Positions 25,853 to 33,442 of a DNA stretch of 64,000 bases are shown here, in pieces (position 1 is the first letter of the stretch; the number at the start of each line of letters is the position of its first letter). The notes beneath the pieces were generated by a model that was not told where the DNA came from, searched no databases, and worked only from the letters and a program-made list of their open reading frames with translations. Source of the DNA: JBAXSK01 sp044358815 (GTDB lineage Bacteria; Cyanobacteriota; Cyanobacteriia; Pseudanabaenales; Pseudanabaenaceae). The position numbers and the translations under genes were made by a program. Location: the NCBI GenBank assembly GCA_044358815.1, contig JBIKNH010000001.1, positions 1 to 64,000 of the forward strand. The letters run 5' to 3'.

Positions 25853-26821
25853 TTATCTTCCTAGAGTGTTTTGATACATGAGGCGATCGTTAGCCGTTTC
25901 GTGGACAATGCGCTCAATAAATTCATTTTTACCTGTGGCAGGCAAAATCAGATCGTAATCGCGACGGCATAACGTAAAGGCAGTTCTAGCGGGATCTTTG
26001 GGACGGGCTTCTTCTTCAGTCAATGTCGCTAATTCTAAGGTTGTACCGAGGGTAAACAGATAAGGGATTGCAGCAAGTCGGGCAGGTGGCAGCGATCGCA
26101 CTTCTAGTAATGCTTGAGCTAGCTCTAATTGATTGCTTGCAGTTTCTTGATGCGCGAGATTGAGTAAAGTAATTAAAGAGAAGGAATGATCGGGTATTTG
26201 ACTACTAGCGGTAATGAGTTGATCGATTATTTGGGGACGTAGTTGGCGATCGCGTGTCATACGTTCATAGTCAAAGAGGGCAAAATCAACAACCTCCCTT
26301 ATTACAAAGGCAATCTGAACTGCCCAATGGAAACCTTGATAGGTGCGCCCAGATTTCCAAGCGTTGATAATTTCATCAATTTTTTGGATAGTTTCAACAC
26401 GATAAACTCGCTGTTCGAGATTATGTATTCGTTGCTCATGATCGTTTAATTGAATTTGCAAATGTTCGGTAATTTGCTCGAGAATATCAATCTCTTGTCG
26501 ATGATTGCGAAGGGCGTTACGAGTTTCTAATAGCTTTGCTTGAGTGATTTCTAGGGCAATGTTACTGATTCGCAGGTTATCGGCTAGGGCTAATACCCGT
26601 TGATGCAGAGATTTCATGCCAACATTGAGATTGCGCTCAATCAGGATTTGCCGATCGCGATCGCTGCCTGTAACCCCATCAAATAAGCGTCCAATAAAGC
26701 TGCGATTTTGACGAAAGCGGATGAGGTCATCATTTACTTGAATCCCATTAACCAAATCCACCAATACTTTATCGCTCACAATTGGAACTTGTTGCTGTAA
26801 GTCCTGTAATGACTCAAACAT
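25853..26821 (-). CDS. YjcZ/RdcB-like coiled-coil protein
   Basis: A soluble, largely helical protein. The opening segment VPIVSDKVLVDLVNGIQV, followed by DDLIRFRQNRSFIGRLFDG, resembles E. coli YjcZ (RdcB), a reported regulator of diguanylate cyclase activity encoded next to the dynamin-like CrfC/YjdA; this is recalled rather than computed. A coiled coil occupies about residues 75-155 and a helical domain follows. AAGGAGAA lies 5 bases before the ATG, which overlaps the PIN toxin gene by 8 bases. A dynamin of the CrfC type in the same run supports the assignment. The biochemical role is unknown. Confidence 0.7.
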   Translation of the reverse strand: MFESLQDLQQQVPIVSDKVLVDLVNGIQVNDDLIRFRQNRSFIGRLFDGVTGSDRDRQILIERNLNVGMKSLHQRVLALADNLRISNIALEITQAKLLETRNALRNHRQEIDILEQITEHLQIQLNDHEQRIHNLEQRVYRVETIQKIDEIINAWKSGRTYQGFHWAVQIAFVIREVVDFALFDYERMTRDRQLRPQIIDQLITASSQIPDHSFSLITLLNLAHQETASNQLELAQALLEVRSLPPARLAAIPYLFTLGTTLELATLTEEEARPKDPARTAFTLCRRDYDLILPATGKNEFIERIVHETANDRLMYQNTLGR

Positions 26822-27239
26822 CAGGTTCTCCTTGAAATAAGATCAAAAATCCTTCTTGGGCAAAGTGTTTATCGTGAGTCAAAATTTCCCTTATTTTGAG
26901 ACGATCCATGATGATCATTGACATACAGTCAGTCAGACTATAGCCCTTGTCAAGACGCTTAGCATAAAGATCTAGTCCTTCAATAAAAACATCTCTGGTG
27001 TGGGTGATGACTTGAATATTTTTATTTCTGAGAATTTCTCTAGTTCTTTGCGAAACACCTGATCGCATTTCTGAGCCAAACTGAGCATAGTAGTTAAGCA
27101 ATTCATTGAGTACCGCGTCAGAAGTTACGAGTTTTACTCCTTTTAGTTGCTGACTGAAGTTGACAACTTGCTGATGCCATTGATCGCGTTGATTACATAA
27201 TGCAATCCAGTAAAAAGTATCGACAAAAATTTGTTTCAT
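26814..27239 (-). CDS. PIN-domain toxin
   Basis: A 141-residue PIN protein with all four acidic positions: Asp in IFVDTFYWI, Glu in VLNELLNYY, Asp in SLTDCMSMI and Asp in LTHDKHF. Such proteins are ribonucleases, usually neutralised by the gene product encoded just upstream. The gene starts 2 bases after the antitoxin-like gene stop and overlaps the following RdcB-like gene by 8 bases, so the toxin-antitoxin pair is embedded in the larger operon. Confidence 0.88.
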   Translation of the reverse strand: MKQIFVDTFYWIALCNQRDQWHQQVVNFSQQLKGVKLVTSDAVLNELLNYYAQFGSEMRSGVSQRTREILRNKNIQVITHTRDVFIEGLDLYAKRLDKGYSLTDCMSMIIMDRLKIREILTHDKHFAQEGFLILFQGEPDV

Positions 27240-27241
27240 AT

Positions 27242-27628
27242 CTAGACAGATTGCTTTGGTGAACCGTATAGATAATGATCATGATTGGCAGCTCCATCGG
27301 TAGGTAAGCGATCGAGGACTTCGGGCGGGATAGATTGGGCAAAAGTTGTAAAACTCTCCCAAATTGGGATGTCTGTATCTATTTCTTGTGTTGATGAGTT
27401 GACTTGTGGTTCCAATAAATCTTTATCTTTAGAAATTGATAGTAAGTTAAGTAACTCTTGGGCGGTTGTGTCAAGGATACGGGCAAGGGTGAAGATAGAC
27501 ACTTGAGGCTGATTATTTAAGTTAATAATGCCGCTAGGCTGTTCATTTTGTAGCCATGCTAGAAAATGATCTGGGGTTGTGCCTAATACTTCTGCTGAGG
27601 TTTCTAAATCTAGGGTTAGTTTTGTCAT
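27242..27628 (-). CDS. Antitoxin-like protein partnered with the PIN toxin
   Basis: The N-terminal half (about 1-65) looks like a small DNA-binding or MbcA/Xre-like helical domain (LETSAEVLGTTPDHFLAWL). The C-terminal tail ends with IPPEVLDRLPTDGAANHDHY then LYGSPKQ, a motif typical of cyanobacterial antitoxins placed before PIN genes and thought to occupy the toxin active site. No obvious ribosome binding site is present. Spacing to the PIN gene is 2 bases. Confidence 0.78.
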   Translation of the reverse strand: MTKLTLDLETSAEVLGTTPDHFLAWLQNEQPSGIINLNNQPQVSIFTLARILDTTAQELLNLLSISKDKDLLEPQVNSSTQEIDTDIPIWESFTTFAQSIPPEVLDRLPTDGAANHDHYLYGSPKQSV

Positions 27629-27658
27629 GATTTCAGAGTTTGATTGACAATTGAATTT

Positions 27659-27868
27659 TTAAGCTGCAACTAATTTTCCTTGTGGTTGGGGGATTGATCT
27701 TCCTAGCTCTGTTGCTATTTGAATCCATTCTTCCATAATGACTTGGACATTCCTGAGGGCTTCAAAATAGATTGCTCCATCTGCCATACATCCTGCTAGT
27801 TCAGGTACTTCGGCGATGTAGGCTTCGTCTTCTGGACTCCAATATATAACTACTTTATAGTGCATCAT
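27659..27868 (-). CDS. hicB: HicB-family antitoxin-like protein (orphan)
   Basis: This 69-residue protein matches the short HicB fold: YKVVIYWSPEDEAYIAEVPE, GCMADGAIYFEAL and EEWIQIATELGRSIPQP. Full-length HicB proteins bind HicA mRNA interferases, but no HicA frame exists on either side, so it is an orphan or serves another partner. Tandem ATGs leave the start ambiguous by one codon. It lies 14 bases after the dynamin gene and 30 bases before the antitoxin-PIN pair. Confidence 0.88.
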   Translation of the reverse strand: MMHYKVVIYWSPEDEAYIAEVPELAGCMADGAIYFEALRNVQVIMEEWIQIATELGRSIPQPQGKLVAA

Positions 27869-27882
27869 CTTTATCCATAAAC

Positions 27883-30246
27883 CTACTCTTGTTTACTTTT
27901 TAGAATTTCTCTGACGTACTTTTTTTGATTGTCAACAGCCCCCTTCAATTTTGCGCTGTCATCAGAAATTTTATCGAGTGCAGCTTTACGTTCCGCTTGT
28001 TTTTCAGCATTTTGCTTGTTGAAATTTATAGATTCTTGCAATGACTCCTCATAACCCTTAAGCAATTGATCAAGTTCTAAAAAATACCTGTCAATTTCCA
28101 TTTGAAAATCGTGTTCCAAATATTTAAATACTTGCTGCTTAACTTTTGTAACTGCTCCTTCAATAGATTCCTCGACATTTTGATTAACTTCATCAACAGA
28201 GACAACAAAGAAACGCTCAGTTCTACTCACTGGAACTTGTTTCGTATGTTCGTAGAGCCAAAGGGTATACCAACGGCGTTCTCTAACTGTCTGATATTCT
28301 GTGTATTCTCTAGAACGAGACTTTGCTTGGATATCCAAGCTAACATCTTCTAGATTTATTTCATCAAACATTTCCGGCAATTCGAGAGTCACGTCGAACT
28401 GCTTAGACAGCCTACGTTGTGCTTGCTCAATGATTGGCTTGGTTTTAGTTCTAAGCAATTTTTCGATTCTGTTACGCAAACTCTTAACTTCTCGCCAAGC
28501 ATCCTCTCTAGCATCGGACATTAAATCGTTTACAATCATCTTGACAGAAGCAGTAGCGGTTTCAACAAATCTATTTGCCTCATTAGCAGATTTGAATTTG
28601 ATTTCGCCTGTACCTTGATAATCTTGTCCACTAAGTAGACTTAGAAGCTTGTTAATACCTAATCCAGCTTTCTTAACTACTCCCGCCTCGCTGTATTCCT
28701 TTCTACCAAAGACTCGCTTTAATTCCTCACGACTTTGCAATTGCATATAAACTAGATTAGAGCTTAGTTTTTGCTCTAGTGAGAAGCGAAGACGTGCAAC
28801 TTCTTCCTTGAGTTTGTCGCGGCAATCATTTAGTTTACGCAGCTTATCTTCTATAGCATCAATTTCTGCTTTTAGTTTAGCTACCTCTTGTCCAAAAGAT
28901 CCTTTTTGGATGTTAGTCTTATCTTGTAAATCCTTTAATCTACCGCTTGCATCATTAAGAGCGCTACTCAATGTCCGAGGTGCTGCCTGAGCCATCAAAA
29001 CCGCGATCGCTTTTTCTAAAAACTCCGCAAATCCTGATTCATTCCATACATCATTTGCGGCTTCCTCCATATCATCCATATCAACTTTTTTCTGGAATTT
29101 CTTGCGCCAAGAATCACCATAGTATTGCATTCCCAGCAAATCTGATGTTTTCATTTCTTGAGGAGTTACAGACCCTTGTTTCTTTTCATTCCAAAAATTA
29201 GAAGCATAGGCAGCACGACTAGCAGAAATTTCAAAAACCCGATCAGAGCTACCTTGAATACCAAATTTATTTTGCACAAACTCAAGAACTTGTTCCTTAC
29301 TCATGTCCTTGTCTGTTTTACGCAGATCGATCTTATTAACTAAGATATAAATACTATCTTTTCCCTTAATATCAGATACTATTTTTTCAACATCGAGCTT
29401 CACTTTCTCAGCAGCTTCTGCATTTAACTGAGTGTAGTCCAATACAAGCAAAATGATAGAACTAGCTTCAAGTTGAAGTTTAACCACATTTCCCAGATTT
29501 AAATCACCAGCTTCATTCGGTCCGGGGGTATCGACAATTACCAACTTCCCGACACTATCCAACTTCAATCCCGAAGTTTCATCTAAAAAAGGTACTTCAA
29601 TGCGCAGTACAGAATCTAAAAATAGTAAAGGGCTTTCTAAAGGCACTAAAACGCTACATAGACGGACTAAATCATTGAGATCGGTTAAAGATTTTTGAAT
29701 TGCTTCTGTACCTGATACCTCCGATAAAAAAACAATTTCTGGATTTCCCGCTATATCTTCTAGTAAATTCTGTAGATGTGTGTAGTCTTTGTTTCTGATT
29801 TCTTGTGTAGCTTGAGCAAGCCCAATCTGTTGTATTTTTCGTTTTAGACTACCCCACGATCGCTTTAATACATCATAAGTATTCGACCCATCATACTGAA
29901 ACTTTAATTTTGGCTCTGTAACATCTTTTGAGAAAATAATCTCAGTCGGTAATGTCGTCATTGCTGCATTACGACTTGGCAAAATATCTTGCCCCACGAT
30001 CGCATTAATGATTGTTGACTTACCCGCTTTCATCGGAGCAGCGATCGCCATGCGTAGCTCTAAATTTTTGACCTTAGTAATCTCATTTTCAATACTTTTA
30101 GCGTGTTCCGCATAGCGTCTCTCTTTGCTATTCGACGACTCTAACTTTTGACTCGCATAGTTCATCAAGTCTCGAACTTGAGTCAAAACATCAACAACAG
30201 ATTGCTGGATTGCATAAATATCGGATTTAAGATCATCGCTAGACAT
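27883..30246 (-). CDS. CrfC/YjdA-like bacterial dynamin GTPase
   Basis: The GTPase domain reads AIAAPMKAGKSTIINAIVGQ for G1, TTLPTE for G2, VDTPGPNEAG for G3 and VNKIDL for G4. LPSRNAAMTTLP and DLNDLVRLCSVL align with E. coli CrfC (YjdA), a dynamin-like protein reported to act on the replication clamp and, as RdcA, on c-di-GMP output. The first Gly of the P-loop (GxxxxGKS) is Ala here. The rest is helical with coiled coils (about 430-480 and 700-780), as expected of a dynamin stalk. It is the first gene of a run ending in a patatin lipase, which suggests a membrane-directed function. Confidence 0.88.
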   Translation of the reverse strand: MSSDDLKSDIYAIQQSVVDVLTQVRDLMNYASQKLESSNSKERRYAEHAKSIENEITKVKNLELRMAIAAPMKAGKSTIINAIVGQDILPSRNAAMTTLPTEIIFSKDVTEPKLKFQYDGSNTYDVLKRSWGSLKRKIQQIGLAQATQEIRNKDYTHLQNLLEDIAGNPEIVFLSEVSGTEAIQKSLTDLNDLVRLCSVLVPLESPLLFLDSVLRIEVPFLDETSGLKLDSVGKLVIVDTPGPNEAGDLNLGNVVKLQLEASSIILLVLDYTQLNAEAAEKVKLDVEKIVSDIKGKDSIYILVNKIDLRKTDKDMSKEQVLEFVQNKFGIQGSSDRVFEISASRAAYASNFWNEKKQGSVTPQEMKTSDLLGMQYYGDSWRKKFQKKVDMDDMEEAANDVWNESGFAEFLEKAIAVLMAQAAPRTLSSALNDASGRLKDLQDKTNIQKGSFGQEVAKLKAEIDAIEDKLRKLNDCRDKLKEEVARLRFSLEQKLSSNLVYMQLQSREELKRVFGRKEYSEAGVVKKAGLGINKLLSLLSGQDYQGTGEIKFKSANEANRFVETATASVKMIVNDLMSDAREDAWREVKSLRNRIEKLLRTKTKPIIEQAQRRLSKQFDVTLELPEMFDEINLEDVSLDIQAKSRSREYTEYQTVRERRWYTLWLYEHTKQVPVSRTERFFVVSVDEVNQNVEESIEGAVTKVKQQVFKYLEHDFQMEIDRYFLELDQLLKGYEESLQESINFNKQNAEKQAERKAALDKISDDSAKLKGAVDNQKKYVREILKSKQE

Positions 30247-30372
30247 GGACTTAGCTACCCTCTGTCAGATAGTGCTTTGATAATTGCAGGTTATCATAAC
30301 CTAAAAAAGCAAAAAACTTAGAAATAAAAGTTAAGCTAGTGCTAGATAGACGGGATGAATCTCTGCTTATCT

Positions 30373-30524
30373 TTACCTATTTAGTACCACTCTATCTTCA
30401 TGATAGATAATAAAGCTATACCCTTGGGGATGTTGTTGATAATATTTACCCCGCACAGGATTTTAGGCTCAGTTAACTCATATTCTTGGCACAAATCATC
30501 TTCTAATTCATGTAGAATTTTCAT
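30373..30524 (-). pseudogene. Frameshifted small gene, about 50 codons
   Basis: From ATG (30522-30524) the frame reads MKILHELEDDLCQEYELTEP. A second frame then continues as YYQQHPQGYSFIIYHEDRVV up to TAA at 30373-30375. Together they look like one small protein interrupted by a single frameshift near 30440-30450. A Shine-Dalgarno-like AAGGAG lies upstream of the start. The family is not recognised. Confidence 0.45.
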
Positions 30525-30853
30525 CGCTCATAGTATTTTTCTCCTTTCGTGCAACGCCATGTAACCTTTGGCGATGTTCTCGAATGGTAAATTTCCAGCT
30601 ATGATTACGTTTGCCAGATTGATATTGCCACTTTAATAGATGCATTTTTAATAGATGCATTAAAAGTATAGTGAGATTACTCTCTAGGGCGTGTTTTTGA
30701 TTTTTCCCCATGTCTTCAATTTCATCAATTAGGTTCGCTAAATCCACTTCTGTAAAGCGCTGGTCTTTGAGTAATTGTGTGGTAGTCTCAATCCAGGGCA
30801 TGAAGTCTTGCTCATAGAGAGATTGCGCGGAGATCTCTGTATTTAGTTTGCAT
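30508..30853 (-). pseudogene. Disrupted DUF29 gene
   Basis: DUF29 proteins are about 140-residue cyanobacterial accessory proteins of unknown function. The expected N-terminus is encoded from ATG 30853 (MQTKYRDLRAISL), then the frame breaks at a CTCTCT tract. The in-frame continuation (YEQDFMPWIETTTQLL, LIDEIEDMGKNQKHALESNL) carries the body. A 15-bp duplication inserts HLLKM before HLLKWQYQ, and the C-terminal third is missing after IREHRQRLHG. Two or three lesions make function unlikely; an internal ATG at 30801 could give a 97-residue product. Confidence 0.7.
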
Positions 30854-30942
30854 ATTATTACTTCAATAATTCAATCTTATTCACATAACATCATGATAGT
30901 TTAAGAACGTTACCTTCTTTGGATTAGTGCATCTTACCCGAA

Positions 30943-31428
30943 CTATACAAATATTTCTGGACAAAGGAAATTAAGCTTAACTCCATGTTCGGCAAGAACT
31001 TGTTTGTGATCGTGCCAGTCAGAATCAACAGCATTAGCAATCGCGGGTTTAGCATGATGAGTTAGCGCAACTGCTACAAATTTGCGATCCGACGGATCAA
31101 ACTTTTCAAGAGAGGGAGATTTGGGAAACTCAGCAAAATCATTTTCAGCAATTTGTGTAATGGTAGCCTTATCGCACCGATTTGGATTGTTCTGATTTAG
31201 GAGAACCCATTTAAGGAACTTATCGCCTGCGCTTGGTTGTCCAGTCTGGGAGTTTTTGTTCATATATTCTTTGATGATTAGCCACTGATTGTCAATCACC
31301 AATATTCCTGTATTCATAAGATTTTGAAGATACTTTTGACAGGCTATCTCACAGGTTGCAGGTGCTTGATGTGCTTTTTTACTAGCGACAAGTAGGACAT
31401 TCGTATCGACAATTTGATACATTTTCAC
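30943..31428 (-). CDS. PIN-fold nuclease paired with a DUF3696-type ATPase
   Basis: The 161-residue protein opens with YQIVDTNVLLVAS (first Asp), has a Glu in IIKEYMNKN, and continues DPSDRKFVAVAL and ANAVDSDWHDH, which supplies the further acidic positions of a PIN nuclease. It differs from ordinary VapC toxins in length and in the C-terminal block (LAEHGVKLNFLCPE). Its GTG start overlaps the ATPase stop in a GTGA; an ATG lies 6 bases further in. No small antitoxin gene is present: the upstream partner is the ATPase, so control by the ATPase is the natural inference. Confidence 0.82.
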   Translation of the reverse strand: MKMYQIVDTNVLLVASKKAHQAPATCEIACQKYLQNLMNTGILVIDNQWLIIKEYMNKNSQTGQPSAGDKFLKWVLLNQNNPNRCDKATITQIAENDFAEFPKSPSLEKFDPSDRKFVAVALTHHAKPAIANAVDSDWHDHKQVLAEHGVKLNFLCPEIFV

Positions 31429-32843
31429 ACTCCGATATTCATTTGGCGGTTAATCGCTGCTTCTGTCATAGCAACTAGATCGCCCATTTCATCACCGAAA
31501 AATCCTTCAGGATAGTTACAAATATTGCCATAGTTATCAATATCAAGGGTAACTAATTCTGAATCTCCTTGATCATTCATTTTACAAAAATACAGTGCAG
31601 CATCCTCATTGCTAAATCCATCTTTTGCCTCGGCAATGCGACGTTGTAATCTTCTTAGTAAATGTTCGCTATGACTTTCAATAATGATTTGGATATTGCG
31701 GGTTTTAATGACTTCGATAAATATATCAGCAAGTCCTGCTTGGACTGAAGGATGTAAATGGATTTCGGGTTGTTCAAATATGAGGGTTGAGCCTTTGGGT
31801 GCGTAGTAACACAAAACCAAAATTGGTAATACTTGCGAAACACCAAACCCAACATCAGTAATTAATACTTCTGCGGAATTAGGGGATCGCTGTACCAATA
31901 TTTCATAATCACCACGATTAGGCGTAATCCTATTCAATCTAAATCCATGAATTAAGCCAAAATCTTTGAGAGCTTTTGCCACTGAAATCTCCACTTCTAC
32001 ATCTTTCTTTCGAGAAGCAAGAAGTGCCGCAACAGTTAATTCTCCGTATTTACCAACATCTTGGGGACGTTCACCAGACCAAAGATATGTTCTTTTGGGA
32101 TATTCTCTTAATGGCGCAAGGTAGTAAGTATATATAAAAAGTCCTGTATAAGAAAACACTAAATTTGCTAAGTTGACAAATATTAATGATGTCATTTCCT
32201 CAGTATACTGAACATTGTAGTTGTTGATGACTCGTAAAGAGAGATCAAAACTTTTAAACAACCCACTATGATCAATAGATAGCAACCAATTTTTAAGGAA
32301 ATCCCCATCTATAAACAGTTGATGAATAGCTTCGGAGTTAGGGTTTGAATGCAAATTGATACCGATATGATTCCATCGATCATCACTTGCCTTAAAAGAG
32401 TATACAAAGAATTCAAGATTAGTTTGATCGCTGTCAATATTAATGACTGAATCAAATCTTAATGGTAAATCATATGTTGCATATTTTTCGGAATCAATCT
32501 GTATACTATTACTAACATCTATTTCTGTAATCATTTGTACAGCGCGATCAGGGATTTTTCTGGGCATCCATTCAAAAGAGAATTTTAGTTTTTCTGGCAA
32601 TTGATGCCTGTGACTAATATCATAATTAGTCCCTAAATCAACGTAACTATATTGATCGCCCCCTAAATGCAAAATACGATTACGATCACTGGATTCAACA
32701 GTTTGCTTCAGCATCAACAAAAACTGTAAAATTGCCGTTTTACCAGAACTATTTGTCCCAAAAAATCCCGTCAGAGGAGCCATCCGAAACTCCCCCGTAT
32801 CTGCCCATGACTTAAAATTCTGGATGCGTAGTTGTGTAAACAT
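31425..32843 (-). CDS. OLD/RecF-like AAA ATPase (AAA_15/21, DUF3696 type), module A
   Basis: ABC-type ATPase features are complete: the N-terminal strand LRIQNFKSWADTGEF, Walker A GFFGTNSSGKTAIL, a signature-like VGFGVSQVLPIL, Walker B STLIFEQPEIHLHPS with catalytic Glu, and the switch His in IIESHSEHLLRR. A long central insertion (about 100-260) takes the place of the SMC-type coiled coil. Proteins of this type act as sensors or motors controlling an attached or neighbouring nuclease. It lies 23 bases after the HNH gene and overlaps the following PIN gene by 4 bases. Confidence 0.92.
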   Translation of the reverse strand: MFTQLRIQNFKSWADTGEFRMAPLTGFFGTNSSGKTAILQFLLMLKQTVESSDRNRILHLGGDQYSYVDLGTNYDISHRHQLPEKLKFSFEWMPRKIPDRAVQMITEIDVSNSIQIDSEKYATYDLPLRFDSVINIDSDQTNLEFFVYSFKASDDRWNHIGINLHSNPNSEAIHQLFIDGDFLKNWLLSIDHSGLFKSFDLSLRVINNYNVQYTEEMTSLIFVNLANLVFSYTGLFIYTYYLAPLREYPKRTYLWSGERPQDVGKYGELTVAALLASRKKDVEVEISVAKALKDFGLIHGFRLNRITPNRGDYEILVQRSPNSAEVLITDVGFGVSQVLPILVLCYYAPKGSTLIFEQPEIHLHPSVQAGLADIFIEVIKTRNIQIIIESHSEHLLRRLQRRIAEAKDGFSNEDAALYFCKMNDQGDSELVTLDIDNYGNICNYPEGFFGDEMGDLVAMTEAAINRQMNIGV

Positions 32844-32866
32844 AGCGATTTAACCTTATTTCAAGT

Positions 32867-33442
32867 TTACGATTTTTTGAGAGAAGCGATCTCCCTTTTG
32901 CGGATCGCACGGGCAACAAGCGGAGCTTTTTTCTCTAGCCCCTCAAAGCTTATTTCGCCATCAGAATAGGTTCGATACCATTCTCTGCGCTGTCTTACAA
33001 TTACTTCATTATTTAATTTTCGTTGCGTTTGTTTGACTTTTTCGATTTCAGAATTTGGTATTTTCTGAATTTGAGGCACTAAACTAAATGTCAACAATTC
33101 TACTTCAAACCATTCATCTCCAACCTCAAATGGATCTAAAATTTGATCGTCTGCCCTCTTAGAACTGTTGATCCAAGCTGAGGCAAAACGATAATTAGCC
33201 CAGTCGTAGGCTTTCGTGCGATCTTGATGACAACTAATGTAATGGTCTACTGTGCCAATTGGCTCAAACATGGCTGAATATCCGCAAAGATTTTGAAATC
33301 CATCGGCAAGATGTTTCCGAAAAGGCGACCATAAATCTCTTGGTCTTTTCTTATCAGGATTTTTTGAGAGCCAATCTTCACCTTTTTGTCTGACTTCTCG
33401 ATCAAAATTGGGAGGCTCTGGTACAGAATCAAAATGAATCAT
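32867..33442 (-). CDS. HNH-type nuclease, Septu PtuB-like
   Basis: The protein begins PEPPNFDREVRQKGEDWL and has an HNH-like core: CGYSAMF, then GTVDHYISCHQDRTKAYDW, then NYRFASAWINSSK and LDPFEV. The Asp-His of VDHY and the Asn of INSSK correspond to the catalytic and structural positions of the fold. The second Cys of each zinc-binding pair, expected in classic PtuB (CxxC), is absent, so metal binding may differ. The start overlaps the preceding ATPase stop by 4 bases (ATGA). The pairing of an AAA ATPase with an HNH protein is that of the Septu anti-phage system. Confidence 0.8.
   Translation of the reverse strand: MIHFDSVPEPPNFDREVRQKGEDWLSKNPDKKRPRDLWSPFRKHLADGFQNLCGYSAMFEPIGTVDHYISCHQDRTKAYDWANYRFASAWINSSKRADDQILDPFEVGDEWFEVELLTFSLVPQIQKIPNSEIEKVKQTQRKLNNEVIVRQRREWYRTYSDGEISFEGLEKKAPLVARAIRKREIASLKKS

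Noticed and set aside
30632..30853. Phase-variable DUF29 gene controlled by a CT repeat
   Set aside because: Only three CT units are present, too few for slippage, and the C-terminus is also lost; decay explains it better.
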